Of a stretch of 28,583 nt of DNA, positions 16,577-24,672 are shown one piece after another. This DNA is from CAZMLC01 sp964567125 (lineage in GTDB: Bacteria > Verrucomicrobiota > Kiritimatiellia > RFP12 > UBA1067): contig CAZMLC010000032.1 in assembly GCA_964567125.1 (NCBI GenBank), positions 1-28,583 of the forward strand, read 5' to 3'. A program made the translations under genes and the position numbers. The notes beneath the pieces are model-generated. The model saw only the letters and a program-made list of their open reading frames with translations, searched no databases and was not told the DNA's origin. Every line of letters begins with the position of its first letter. Positions within the stretch are counted from its first letter, which is position 1.

Positions 16577-16978
16577 TCATTCGTCAAACGGCCACCATTC
16601 CCAGGGGATGTTCTCCGGTTTTCCGCGATAAGCGGCCTCAACCACGCCGTTCGGGCTCATCAAGAAGAAGACGGAATCCGTACGCGAATTGGTTTTTGCG
16701 AACGTGACGAGGATGAGACTGAAGCCCTCGGTCTTGGAGTCCGCAATATGATAGGCGTAGAGCTGACGGCCATCGCGAAGCGGGGTGACGGTATTCGGTG
16801 CAGTCCCCATGATGCGCAGCAGATCCGCGTTGCGCGTCTGTCCGGGTTGGACTTTTTGCGAACGCAGGACCATGTCGTTGTTTTCCGCTTCATTCATCCG
16901 GACGCGGGACCACATACATCCCGATGTCGCCATCAGCATGGCCGTTATACAGATACATTCAATCGCACGCCTGCGCAT
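16577..16978 (-). CDS. BamE/SmpA-like lipoprotein, first gene of the operon
   Basis: The 133-residue protein opens the three-gene operon. Signal peptide residues 1-20 end in T-S-G with C21 as the lipidated cysteine. The mature region has VQPGQTRNADLLRIMGTAP, the classic SmpA/BamE helix pattern, followed by LRDGRQLYAYHI and TDSVFFLMSPNGVVEAAYRG. The C-terminus is acidic and tryptophan-rich (IPWEWWPFDE). AAGGAA lies 8 bases before ATG 16978, and a promoter-like pair is found 31-59 bases upstream. Its segment from TDSV onward aligns by eye with the same segment of the third gene, so the operon probably arose by tandem duplication. Confidence 0.75.
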   Translation of the reverse strand: MRRRAIECICITAMLMATSGCMWSRVRMNEAENNDMVLRSQKVQPGQTRNADLLRIMGTAPNTVTPLRDGRQLYAYHIADSKTEGFSLILVTFAKTNSRTDSVFFLMSPNGVVEAAYRGKPENIPWEWWPFDE

Positions 16979-17008
16979 CTTGCAGATTCCTTTCTTTTAG
17001 TATGCGTA

Positions 17009-17037
17009 AGTATGCCCTGATCATCAGCAGAAATCAA
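17009..17037 (-). promoter_or_regulatory. Putative promoter of the lipoprotein operon
   Basis: On the minus strand TTGATT (17037-17032) and CATACT (17014-17009) are 17 bases apart, ending 31 bases before the first lipoprotein's ATG. The 258-base gap between the divergent operons holds this promoter and the palindromes and promoter of the LamG gene; I see no gene in it. Confidence 0.45.
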
Positions 17038-17121
17038 GTGCAAGATGCCGCGTACACGCTGTTTATGCTGTGCCGTATCTGCCGCCTGAGTTGCGGAATC
17101 TCGCGACGAAGTGGCCCATTT

Positions 17122-17156
17122 TTTTGCGCAAAACGTAAGTCATATTTTGCGCAAAA
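17122..17156. promoter_or_regulatory. Tandem 12-bp palindromes (candidate operators)
   Basis: TTTTGCGCAAAA occurs twice, at 17122-17133 and 17145-17156, both perfect palindromes, 23 bases centre to centre (about two helical turns). The second ends 5 bases before the proposed -35 box of the LamG-GH39 gene. A-T-rich arms around a central GCGC with a CpG at the dyad are typical of LacI-type sugar regulators. The binding protein is unknown. Confidence 0.65.
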
Positions 17157-17161
17157 GGCTA

Positions 17162-17190
17162 TTGTTTCAATTTGGGTGTGGTGTTACCAT
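17162..17190 (+). promoter_or_regulatory. Putative promoter of the LamG-GH39 gene
   Basis: TTGTTT (17162-17167) and TACCAT (17185-17190) are 17 bases apart, 46 bases before the ATG. The palindromes just upstream would place a bound protein next to RNA polymerase rather than on top of it. Confidence 0.4.
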
Positions 17191-17236
17191 GGCCTTACAA
17201 ATTGTGTTGTGTTTATGTCAAACGGGAGTAACTGTC

Positions 17237-20200
17237 ATGAAAAATATCACACTGTTTTTGGTCGTCATCGCGCTGGCGCAAGCGTGGAGTATGGCCGATA
17301 CCGTTGGCTGGTGGCGCATGGAGGCAGTTGACGGCGCATTGCCTGCAACGTTGTCGAACTACGCCAATCCTGGCGTGTTGGATGCAACGGTGGGGTCCTA
17401 CAACAGCAGCACCGTGGTGCCGCTGGCCTCTAGCGTCATGGGTGGGAAGGTGTGGAACTCGGCGGGTCTGCAGGAAGTCCCGAACGGTTCATCGGCGGCA
17501 TTTACGAATTCGCTCTTTGCTTCCGGTGGCGTGATTACAATCGCTGATGAGCTTGCCCGTACGCGCAGTCCGAATATAACGGTGGAGTGCATGTTCAACG
17601 TGAGCAACACGGTTTCCAACTGGCGGACGCTGGTGATCAAGTCCAATCAGGGTGCTGCCGACATCAGTCGCCAGAGTTGGGCTCTGCGCATTGACAATAA
17701 TGGGAAACTTTTTGCAACGATCAGTCCGGAGTCGACGGGTGTTGCGAATGTCACAATTACGAGCCCTACCGTGGTTACCGATGGGAAGTGGCATCATGCG
17801 GCTTTGACCGTAAACAGCACGAATCTGACCGCGAAGCTCTATCTGGACTATCAGTTGAAGGCAACCGCAACGTTGAGTTATCCGCTCTATTATGGTGACT
17901 TTCCCATTTCCATCGGCGCCAACCTCTATACCGCCGGTGGCTTTGATGGCTGGGTCGATGAAGTACGCATCAGCGATGCCGTTCTCGATCCCACTTCCTT
18001 TTTGTTTCCATTTTCGAACAGTGCCGAGCATGGCATGATCCACTATTCGATGGAGCCATCCGTGCCGGGCTATACCAACACCGTGCTGATGAACGTAGCG
18101 GATGTAACGACCTATCCAGGTGCTGTCAGCGGCGCCGTGGCCTACGATTCAACGGTGTTCTCGCCGCGTATTTTCACGTCGCAGAGTGCGCTGCAGGGCG
18201 CGACGAACAGCCAATCGCTGCGCTTCACCAATGTCGGCACGACCAATGGCGGTTATGTGGCGATCGNNNNNNNNNNNNNNNNNNNNNNNNNNNNNNNNNN
18301 NNNNNNNNNNNNNNNNNNNNNNNNNNNNNNNNNNNNNNNNNNNNNNNNNNNNNNNNNNNNNNNNNNCAATCGCTGCGCTTCACCAATGTCGGCACGACCA
18401 ATGGCGGTTATGTGGCGATCGGTGACGGGAATAATTTCTTGGTGGCAACCAATTTTACGATTGAGCTCTTTTTCCGCACCGCGCGCATGCAACGGGGATC
18501 GTGGGTTGCTTTGGCGCGAAAACCAAATGGTCGAAACGTCTGCTGGGCTATCAGTATCAGCGATCTTGGAAAAATTGCTACAACATTTACCCACGCCGAT
18601 GGTACACCTTCTGCCTACACATCAACATCTACGTATGACGATGGTGCCTGGCATCATGTGGCTTTGGTCTTCAATGCGGCGACAATGCAGGCAAAGCAAT
18701 ATATCGACTACAGTTTAATGGCCACATTTGCTGTAACTGACAAAATATTTAGCGATGGGGCATCTGTCTATCTGGGTGGCGTATCAGGCGGGAGCCGACT
18801 GGATGGCTGGATCGATGAGTTTCGTATGAGTCGTGCCGTACTCGAACCGAATCAGTTTTTAACGACAGCATCGCCCAACCGTTCGGAATACGCCTCGTTG
18901 CTGGTGTCCATGAATGGAACGCCAAGCGAAACGGTTGTCACTGTGACCAACGCATTGAATGCAGGTAGTTTCTATGGAACAGCTATAAGCTTTGGCACAA
19001 ATGGCGTTATGCCGACGTACGCCAATGAACGCGTTGCACCTGTTGTTTATTCTCGTGCGGTGGGTGGAGCTGCATGGACCAATGCGTCATCCATCTCGTT
19101 TTTAGGCGCAACAGAAAGCACCTCTGGGGGACGCCTCGACATTGTTGACAGTGCCAATACAGTGTGTGCCAGTAATTTCACTGCTGAACTGTTCGTTAAG
19201 GTGCGTTCCTTGCCGAGTGCGGGCCAAGTGTCAACCCTGCTGCGCAAGAAAAATGTCCGGGGAACTGCATGGGGACTCAGTATGAATGCCAGTGGAGCCC
19301 TTGAAACGGCCTTCTATACATCGAACACACTGGTCATGGTCTATGGCACAACACCCATTTTCGATACCCGTTGGCATCATCTTGCGTTGACGTATAATGC
19401 GACGAATCGTGCCTATGCGTTCTATTTCGATTACGCGTTATTGAAAAATGGAACATTGACGGAGCCGTTACTGCTGGATGGTGGATCAATCTCGATTGGC
19501 GGGGCTCAGACATCCGCATGGTCCTTTGACGGCTTGATTGACGAAGTGCGTATCACGGATCGCGTCTTATTATCTACGGAATTTCTTTCAGCGCAGGCCT
19601 TTGATGCGCAGGCTGAAGGAACTGTCGCTTACTGGGATTTTGAAGAGGGGGTGCCGGGCTTGCTGGCAACCAATATCGAAAGTCGCAGCAGTGTGATTCA
19701 ACTGCGCGGTATCGGTCAGGTCGGAACAGGCGTGATTCCTTCGTTCTCCGATGAGGCTGCCGCGAGTTCCACACGCCATCGCATTTTTGATGGGCGTGGC
19801 GAAGATTTTATTCACGTCACGGAGCGTTCCGTGAAGTTCACGACCAATCGGTTCGCGATTGGGCATAGCGATTGGTTCTGTCTCTCCAATATCACGGTCG
19901 AGGCATTTGTGAAAGTCAACAATGGATTGAATTACGCAGGCTTGGTGCGNNNNNNNNNNNNNNNNNNNNNNNNNNNNNNNNNNNNNNNNNNNNNNNNNNN
20001 NNNNNNNNNNNNNNNNNNNNNNNNNNNNNNNNNNNNNNNNNNNNNNNNNCACATGCTGCTCGTCAGCAAGCGCCGCTTTGGCCAGTCGGGGGCTAGCTTT
20101 TCGCTGTCGATCGCGCCGGATGGTCAGCTTGGTGTCCGCTTTGATACGCAGCCTGGACGCTCCGGACCGGGGTTTAATCAGCTCGTCGGCAGTTCGTATT

Positions 20201-22296
20201 CGTTTGATGACACGGCCTGGCACCATGTGGCTCTGGTCTATCGCCACGCCACGCAGGAGGCGACTCTGTTTGTCGACTACACGCTGGTCGGCAAGGGGAC
20301 GTTGATGAATCCGCTGGTTATGGATGAAAGCCCGCTGATTGTCGGGCGCGGACTGAGCGGAACGCTGGATGAAATCCGTCTCTCCTCTGAGGCGCTCCAT
20401 CCGGAGCAATTTCTGCGGGCAACGCGCTTTTATTCGGATCTGACTCCTAAGAAGGTCGTTTCGCAACCGATCTTTCTGGACCAATCCTACACGCGCGTGC
20501 AGACCTACATCCGGCCTGATCTGAAACGCATCGGGACCTTGATTCCCCAAGACGTGCACGCGATCAACAATCCGCTCTTTTCACTCGGGTGCGAGACGCT
20601 GGACCGAGACATCGCCAACTGGGATGTCTACAAAGGCTATCTGGAGCCGCTGGGTATCCGTCGCATCCGCTTGCAGGGCGGCTGGGCCAAGACGGAGAAG
20701 CAGAAGGGGGTCTACGATTGGCAGTGGCTCGATACCATTGTCGAGGATGCCCATCGCCGCGGTCTGGTGGTCTGCCTGGAGACCTCCTATTGCAATAAGC
20801 TCTACGATCCGAAAGCCGGACTCGGTCCGGGGGGATTGCTGCCGTACGGCGAAGAGGAGCTTGCCGCGTGGGATCGCTGGGTTGAAGCCATGGCCACGCG
20901 CTATACCGCCAAGGGTGTAACCGAGTGGATGATGTTCAACGAGCCCAATTTGCGCAAAGAGAACACCGTGGAGAAGATCGTGGCCAATAACATCCGGACC
21001 GCGCAGATCATCAAGCGCGTCAACCCGGATGCCAAGATCGCGGCTTTTGTGCTCGCTGGACTCAACATGAACATGCTGGAGGCATTGATCGCCGGCATCA
21101 AGGCGCAAGGCAAGGAGGATCTTTTCCAGTGGGCCTGTTATCACGGTTATGCGGCCAATCCGGATACGCTCGCTGAAAACATGGCGAAGTTTACTGCGCT
21201 GCTGAAACGCGAAGTGCCGAAATGGCGTCCCTGGCAGGGTGAGTCCGGTTGCGCCTCCGAGCCTGTGCAATATGCGCTGTCGGGCATCGACTGGACGGAG
21301 TACTCGCATGCCAAGTGGAATGCGCGCCGGATGCTCTGCGATATCGGGCACGACATCGAATCTACCGTCTTCACCATCTCGGATCTGACCTACAGCCGCA
21401 GCTTTATTTCGCGGTACGGTCTGCTGAAGACCGATGCGGATAACAACCTCGTTAAGGTCAAGATGGCGTATTACATGGTGCAGCATATGGCCACACTCTT
21501 TACGGAGCAGCGGCCTGTGGTTGCTGACTACCGCGTCCAGATCGAAAGCGGTACGAATGTGGTGCACTACGCCTTCCGCGATCAGTCAACTGGACTCGAT
21601 CTGCTGACGCTCTGGGATGCTTCGGTCATTCCGGGTAACGAGTCGGAGCTGACGCTGGTGAACGTCACAATCACGGATGGCCGTTTCAAGGAACCGGTCT
21701 GGGTCGATGTGGTCAATGGTGGCATCTATGAGATTCCGGCATCGCGCGTCGTGCGCTCGGGCACATCCATCACTTTTACGGAGATTCCCATCTACGATTC
21801 GCCGATCGTCCTGACCGACCGCTCCTTGCTGCGTTACGAACCGCCCAAAGTGGTACTCAAGCGGACGCAGCAGGGCAAGGTGCCGCAGCTCTCTGCCAAA
21901 CGGTGCGAACTGCACCTGCTCAAGGGTACGCAGCAGCCGGCACCCGTTGTTCTGCTCGTGGGCCTTGCTTCCGCGGAGGCGACAACGTGGGCGAACTGGC
22001 TGAACGAACAGGCGATTCACGCCGCGATTGTTCCGGATTTGAACGACTGCAATTTAGCCATTTCCATGCTGAAAGGCAATGCCGGCGCATGGCAGGTGCG
22101 CGAACAGGCGATTGGTGTATTGACCTCGGCCGTGACCGCTGAACAGCTGCTCACCGCGGAACTCCGCCTGCCATTTGCGCTCCATCCCGCGTTGCAGGAT
22201 CAGCGCACGCTCGCCAAACGGACCCATCTGCTGACCGGCGACAAAGCCGCTGCGCTGAAATTTTTGGAACCGTTCAAGCTGGCAGTTTTCCAGTAA
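17237..22296 (+). CDS. Secreted glycosidase: four LamG domains plus GH39-like catalytic barrel (assembly-broken)
   Basis: Start ATG 17237 has GGGAG 8 bases upstream and a signal peptide (SMA-DT cleavage near residue 20). As written the frame shifts at the N run 18267-18366, but 55 identical bases flank that run. Collapsing the duplicate (155 bases) restores one frame of about 1634 residues. Domains: LamG 1 about 21-260, LamG 2 about 268-491, LamG 3 about 501-733, LamG 4 about 743-1010. Each has a WHHxAL strand and ends with DGWxDExRxS or a close variant. A clan-A TIM barrel follows, about 1040-1383, GH39-like: acid/base glutamate in MMFNEPN (bases 20941-20943) and nucleophile in WQGESGC (21241-21243), 100 residues apart. 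Then a beta-sandwich and an unassigned tail to the C-terminus. LamG domains probably bind glycans. The family is likely, the substrate unknown. Its 3' end overlaps the convergent CinA gene by 23 bases. Confidence 0.85.
18212..18421. other. False scaffold gap flanked by a 55-bp duplicated contig end
   Basis: Exactly 100 N (18267-18366) lie between two identical 55-base sequences (18212-18266 and 18367-18421). Such an end overlap is what a de Bruijn assembler with a 55-base word leaves when two contigs are scaffolded without merging. Deleting 155 bases brings the upstream frame into the downstream frame and completes LamG domain 2, so no sequence is probably missing here. Confidence 0.9.
19950..20049. 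other. Scaffold gap of 100 N inside LamG domain 4
   Basis: The flanks do not overlap. Aligning domain 4 by eye with domain 3 (FVKVRSLPSAGQVSTLLRKK against FVKVNNGLNYAGLV, gap, LLVSKRR) leaves room for almost no missing residues, so the true gap is probably only a few bases. The 100 N length is a placeholder. Confidence 0.75.
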
Positions 22297-22759
22297 GCGT
22301 GCGCAGGGCCAGCGTCAGCGCGGCGTCGACGCTCTGCTGACGGATCTCCGCGCGCGTGCCGGCAAAGTGGAATTCGCGGGCCTGTGTGGCAGCCCCGCGG
22401 GCTGCCACGCCGATGTAGACGAGGCCCACGGGTTTGGTCGGCGTCGCGCCGCCCGGGCCGGCAATGCCGGTGACCGAGACCGCAAGATCCGCGTCCAGTT
22501 GCGCGCAGGCGCCTTCCGCCATCTGGCGAACGCACTGTGAGCTGACGGCGCCATAGGTGTCGAGCACCTCCTGCGGCACCTTGAGCTGACTGTGCTTGAC
22601 CGCGTTGCTGTACGAGACAATGCCGCCGACAAAGACATCGGAGGCACCGGGAACATCGGTGATCCGGGCTGCGACGAGTCCGCCCGTACACGACTCCGCA
22701 GTCGCGAAAACCCATTTGCGCGCCTGCAATTCGCGGACAAGTTCCGATTCAATTGACAT
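22274..22759 (-). CDS. pncC: CinA C-terminal domain protein, nicotinamide-nucleotide amidase
   Basis: This 161-residue stand-alone CinA C-terminal domain deamidates nicotinamide mononucleotide to nicotinate mononucleotide in NAD salvage (PncC-type activity). Family motifs are clear: FATAESCTGGLVAARIT, GGIVSYSNAVKHSQL, VSVTGIAGPGG and KPVGLVYIGV. Length is typical for the single-domain form. ATG 22759 is preceded by AAAGGAA; in-frame upstream codons lie inside the acetyltransferase gene and are rejected. The first 11 bases overlap the end of that gene, and the last 23 overlap the convergent LamG-GH39 gene, so the ends are tightly packed. It is the last gene of a three-gene minus-strand unit with which it has no obvious metabolic link. 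Confidence 0.9.
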   Translation of the reverse strand: MSIESELVRELQARKWVFATAESCTGGLVAARITDVPGASDVFVGGIVSYSNAVKHSQLKVPQEVLDTYGAVSSQCVRQMAEGACAQLDADLAVSVTGIAGPGGATPTKPVGLVYIGVAARGAATQAREFHFAGTRAEIRQQSVDAALTLALRTLTGKLPA

Positions 22760-23357
22760 GGGGATTCCTTTCATCCATGGCGTCAAGCCTGCGAATAATC
22801 CGGCAGGGATTTCCATAGGCCAGATGGTTGGCGGGGATATCGTGTGTCACCACGCTGCCGCTGCCAAGGGTTACATTATCGCCGAGCGTTACGCCGGGAA
22901 GCAGCGAGACGTTGCCGCCGATCCAGCAGTTTCTGCCGATCGTGACCGGTTTGCTGGAGGTCGTGTACGCCAGCGTGTTGTCGGCGCGTCGCACCATGCG
23001 CGCAGCGGCGCTGAGCGGATGCAGCGCCGTGTAAATGCCGGCTTGCGGCCCGATCAGCGTGTTGTCGCCGATGGTGATGATGTTGTCATCCAGCAAGACC
23101 ACGCCGTAGTTGATGAAGACATTGCTGCCGAGGCGGATGTTGATTCCGTAGTCGCACATGAAGGGCGTCTCGACCCAGCAGTTTTCGCCACAGTAGCCGA
23201 GCAGTTCCTTCAGGAGCGGTGTACGGATCTCAAGCGTATCCACGCCCTCCCCGTTGTAACGGCGCAGCAGGGCGCGGGCGCGGCGATAAAGCGCAATCAA
23301 CTCCGGATCTCGGGAATCGTATTCCTGACCGGCTAACATCTTTTCTCGTTCCGTCAT
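22749..23357 (-). CDS. Hexapeptide-repeat sugar O-acetyltransferase (maltose/galactoside type)
   Basis: The 202-residue protein has the Maa/LacA layout. It starts with the family N-terminus MTEREKMLAGQEYDSRDPEL, followed by a left-handed beta-helix of hexapeptide repeats (IGDNTLIGP, VTIGRNCWIGGNVSLLPGV, LGDNVTLGSGSVVTHDIP). The chain closes with AYGNPCRIIR. H113 in TALHPLS is the probable catalytic histidine. The enzyme transfers acetyl from acetyl-CoA to a sugar hydroxyl in the cytoplasm; the physiological sugar is usually unknown for this family. The ribosome site is weak (GGAAAAG). It lies 32 bases after the oxidoreductase gene and overlaps the CinA gene by 11 bases, so the three are probably co-transcribed. 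Confidence 0.9.
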   Translation of the reverse strand: MTEREKMLAGQEYDSRDPELIALYRRARALLRRYNGEGVDTLEIRTPLLKELLGYCGENCWVETPFMCDYGINIRLGSNVFINYGVVLLDDNIITIGDNTLIGPQAGIYTALHPLSAAARMVRRADNTLAYTTSSKPVTIGRNCWIGGNVSLLPGVTLGDNVTLGSGSVVTHDIPANHLAYGNPCRIIRRLDAMDERNPHVN

Positions 23358-23389
23358 GGTCTTTTCCAGAGAACCTGGTGCGCTCGGGC

Positions 23390-24472
23390 TTATTTGATTT
23401 TGACCGGCTTGCCGGTCTGTGCCGAAGCGTAGATCGCGTCGATGATCTGCATCAACTTCACGGCCTGATCGGGCGTGTTGAGCGGCTTCTCCTTCTTCTC
23501 CAGCGCGAGGATGAAGTTCTTCGCGGAGCGGATGCGGCCCATGGCTGGATCAGCCGCGGTGACGATCTCGCGATTGACGGAGCACCCGTTCTCCTGCATG
23601 TAGAGCTCGCAGCTGTCGATGCTGGTCTCATCGAGACCGTCGCGACCGAAGAGGCGCTTGACGCAGCCGCCGGCGCGTTGACCCTGGAAGGTGACGCTCA
23701 CCTCTTCGCGCTTGTTCATCTCAGCCCAGGCATTGCGCAAAAAGAGAACCTGTCCGGATTTGAAGCGGACAAAACCGTGGGCCGCGGCTTCAACGTCCGT
23801 CACGCCGTTGGCGACATCCGGAATGCCCCAGGGGCCTTTGAAGCCCTTGTCGCTGATGAAGTCGTTGAACGTGGAGGCCAGAACCCATTCCGGATCAGGA
23901 TAGTCCATGAAATAGAGGGCGAGGTCGATCATGTGCAGCAGATCTATCACAGGGCCGCCGCCGGAAAGGGCTTTGGTTGTAAACCAGCCGCCGAAGCCGG
24001 GGATGCCGGTGCGCCGGATCCAGAGCGCCTGCGCGGAGTTGATCGTGCCCACGCAGCCCTTGGCAATGTAGTTCATCATGGCGTAGGCTTCCGGCCGTGC
24101 GCGGTTGTTGAAATTGAACATCAGCGTCTTTTTCGCCTTGTCCGCCGCAGCTTTCATGGCCTTGATCTCCGCAGCGTTGAGCGCCGGCGGTTTTTCGCAG
24201 AAGACGTGCACACCAGCGGCAAGCGCCTGCATGACCAGCGTTTTGTGGAATTTATTGGGCGTGATGACGGAGACGGCGTCGAGCTTCTCCTTCTTGAGCA
24301 TCGCGCCGACGTCGCTGTAGATCGTCGGGATGTTGAATTTCGTCGCGACGCGCTGCGCGGCGCTGCTGTTCAGGTCCGCAATTGCGGCAACCTCTGCGCC
24401 CGCCTCTAAAAAACCGGGAATGTGATAGTTCGTCATGCCGCCTGCACCGATGATACCGATCTTGATAGCCAT
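23390..24472 (-). CDS. Cytoplasmic Gfo/Idh/MocA family oxidoreductase
   Basis: The 360-residue protein has an N-terminal Rossmann domain (IGIIGAGGMTNYHIPGF), the EKP motif at 93-95 and the catalytic-type motif GGGPVIDLLHMID (171-183; D177 and H180). There is no signal peptide, unlike the Tat-exported relative at 8646-9926, from which it is clearly diverged. A near-ideal GGAGG is 5 bases before ATG 24472. Family members are NAD(P)-dependent dehydrogenases of sugars, inositols or amino sugars; the substrate is not evident. It leads a three-gene unit with the acetyltransferase and CinA and is divergent from pyruvate phosphate dikinase across a 200-base gap, in which I recognise only weak promoter elements. 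Confidence 0.9.
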   Translation of the reverse strand: MAIKIGIIGAGGMTNYHIPGFLEAGAEVAAIADLNSSAAQRVATKFNIPTIYSDVGAMLKKEKLDAVSVITPNKFHKTLVMQALAAGVHVFCEKPPALNAAEIKAMKAAADKAKKTLMFNFNNRARPEAYAMMNYIAKGCVGTINSAQALWIRRTGIPGFGGWFTTKALSGGGPVIDLLHMIDLALYFMDYPDPEWVLASTFNDFISDKGFKGPWGIPDVANGVTDVEAAAHGFVRFKSGQVLFLRNAWAEMNKREEVSVTFQGQRAGGCVKRLFGRDGLDETSIDSCELYMQENGCSVNREIVTAADPAMGRIRSAKNFILALEKKEKPLNTPDQAVKLMQIIDAIYASAQTGKPVKIK

Positions 24473-24626
24473 AAATCCTCCAAGAATAGATTGTTTATTT
24501 CTGTATGTTACACGAATGCAAAAACGAGAACAAGCGCGATTCCACCCATAGCGGACGGGTATGCGCCCAAAAAGGCTAAATAAAACTTTTCCGAATGGGT
24601 TTCATGTGGAAGCGATCGACACGATT

Positions 24627-24635
24627 TGCTACACT
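24627..24635 (+). promoter_or_regulatory. Possible extended -10 promoter of the dikinase gene
   Basis: TGC followed by TACACT (24630-24635) fits an extended -10 element, 37 bases before the ATG. No convincing -35 box is present. This is a weak call. Confidence 0.25.
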
Positions 24636-24672
24636 CATCCTATCATTTCCCAAAATAAGGATCTTTTGTACT

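Noticed and set aside
20581..21567. A 328-codon minus-strand frame opposite the GH39-like barrel
   Set aside because: Histidine- and arginine-rich shadow; the plus strand encodes the catalytic motifs.
18412..22296. A separate gene starting at ATG 18412
   Set aside because: That ATG lies inside the second copy of the 55-base duplicated contig end; collapsing the duplicate makes it internal to the LamG-GH39 gene.
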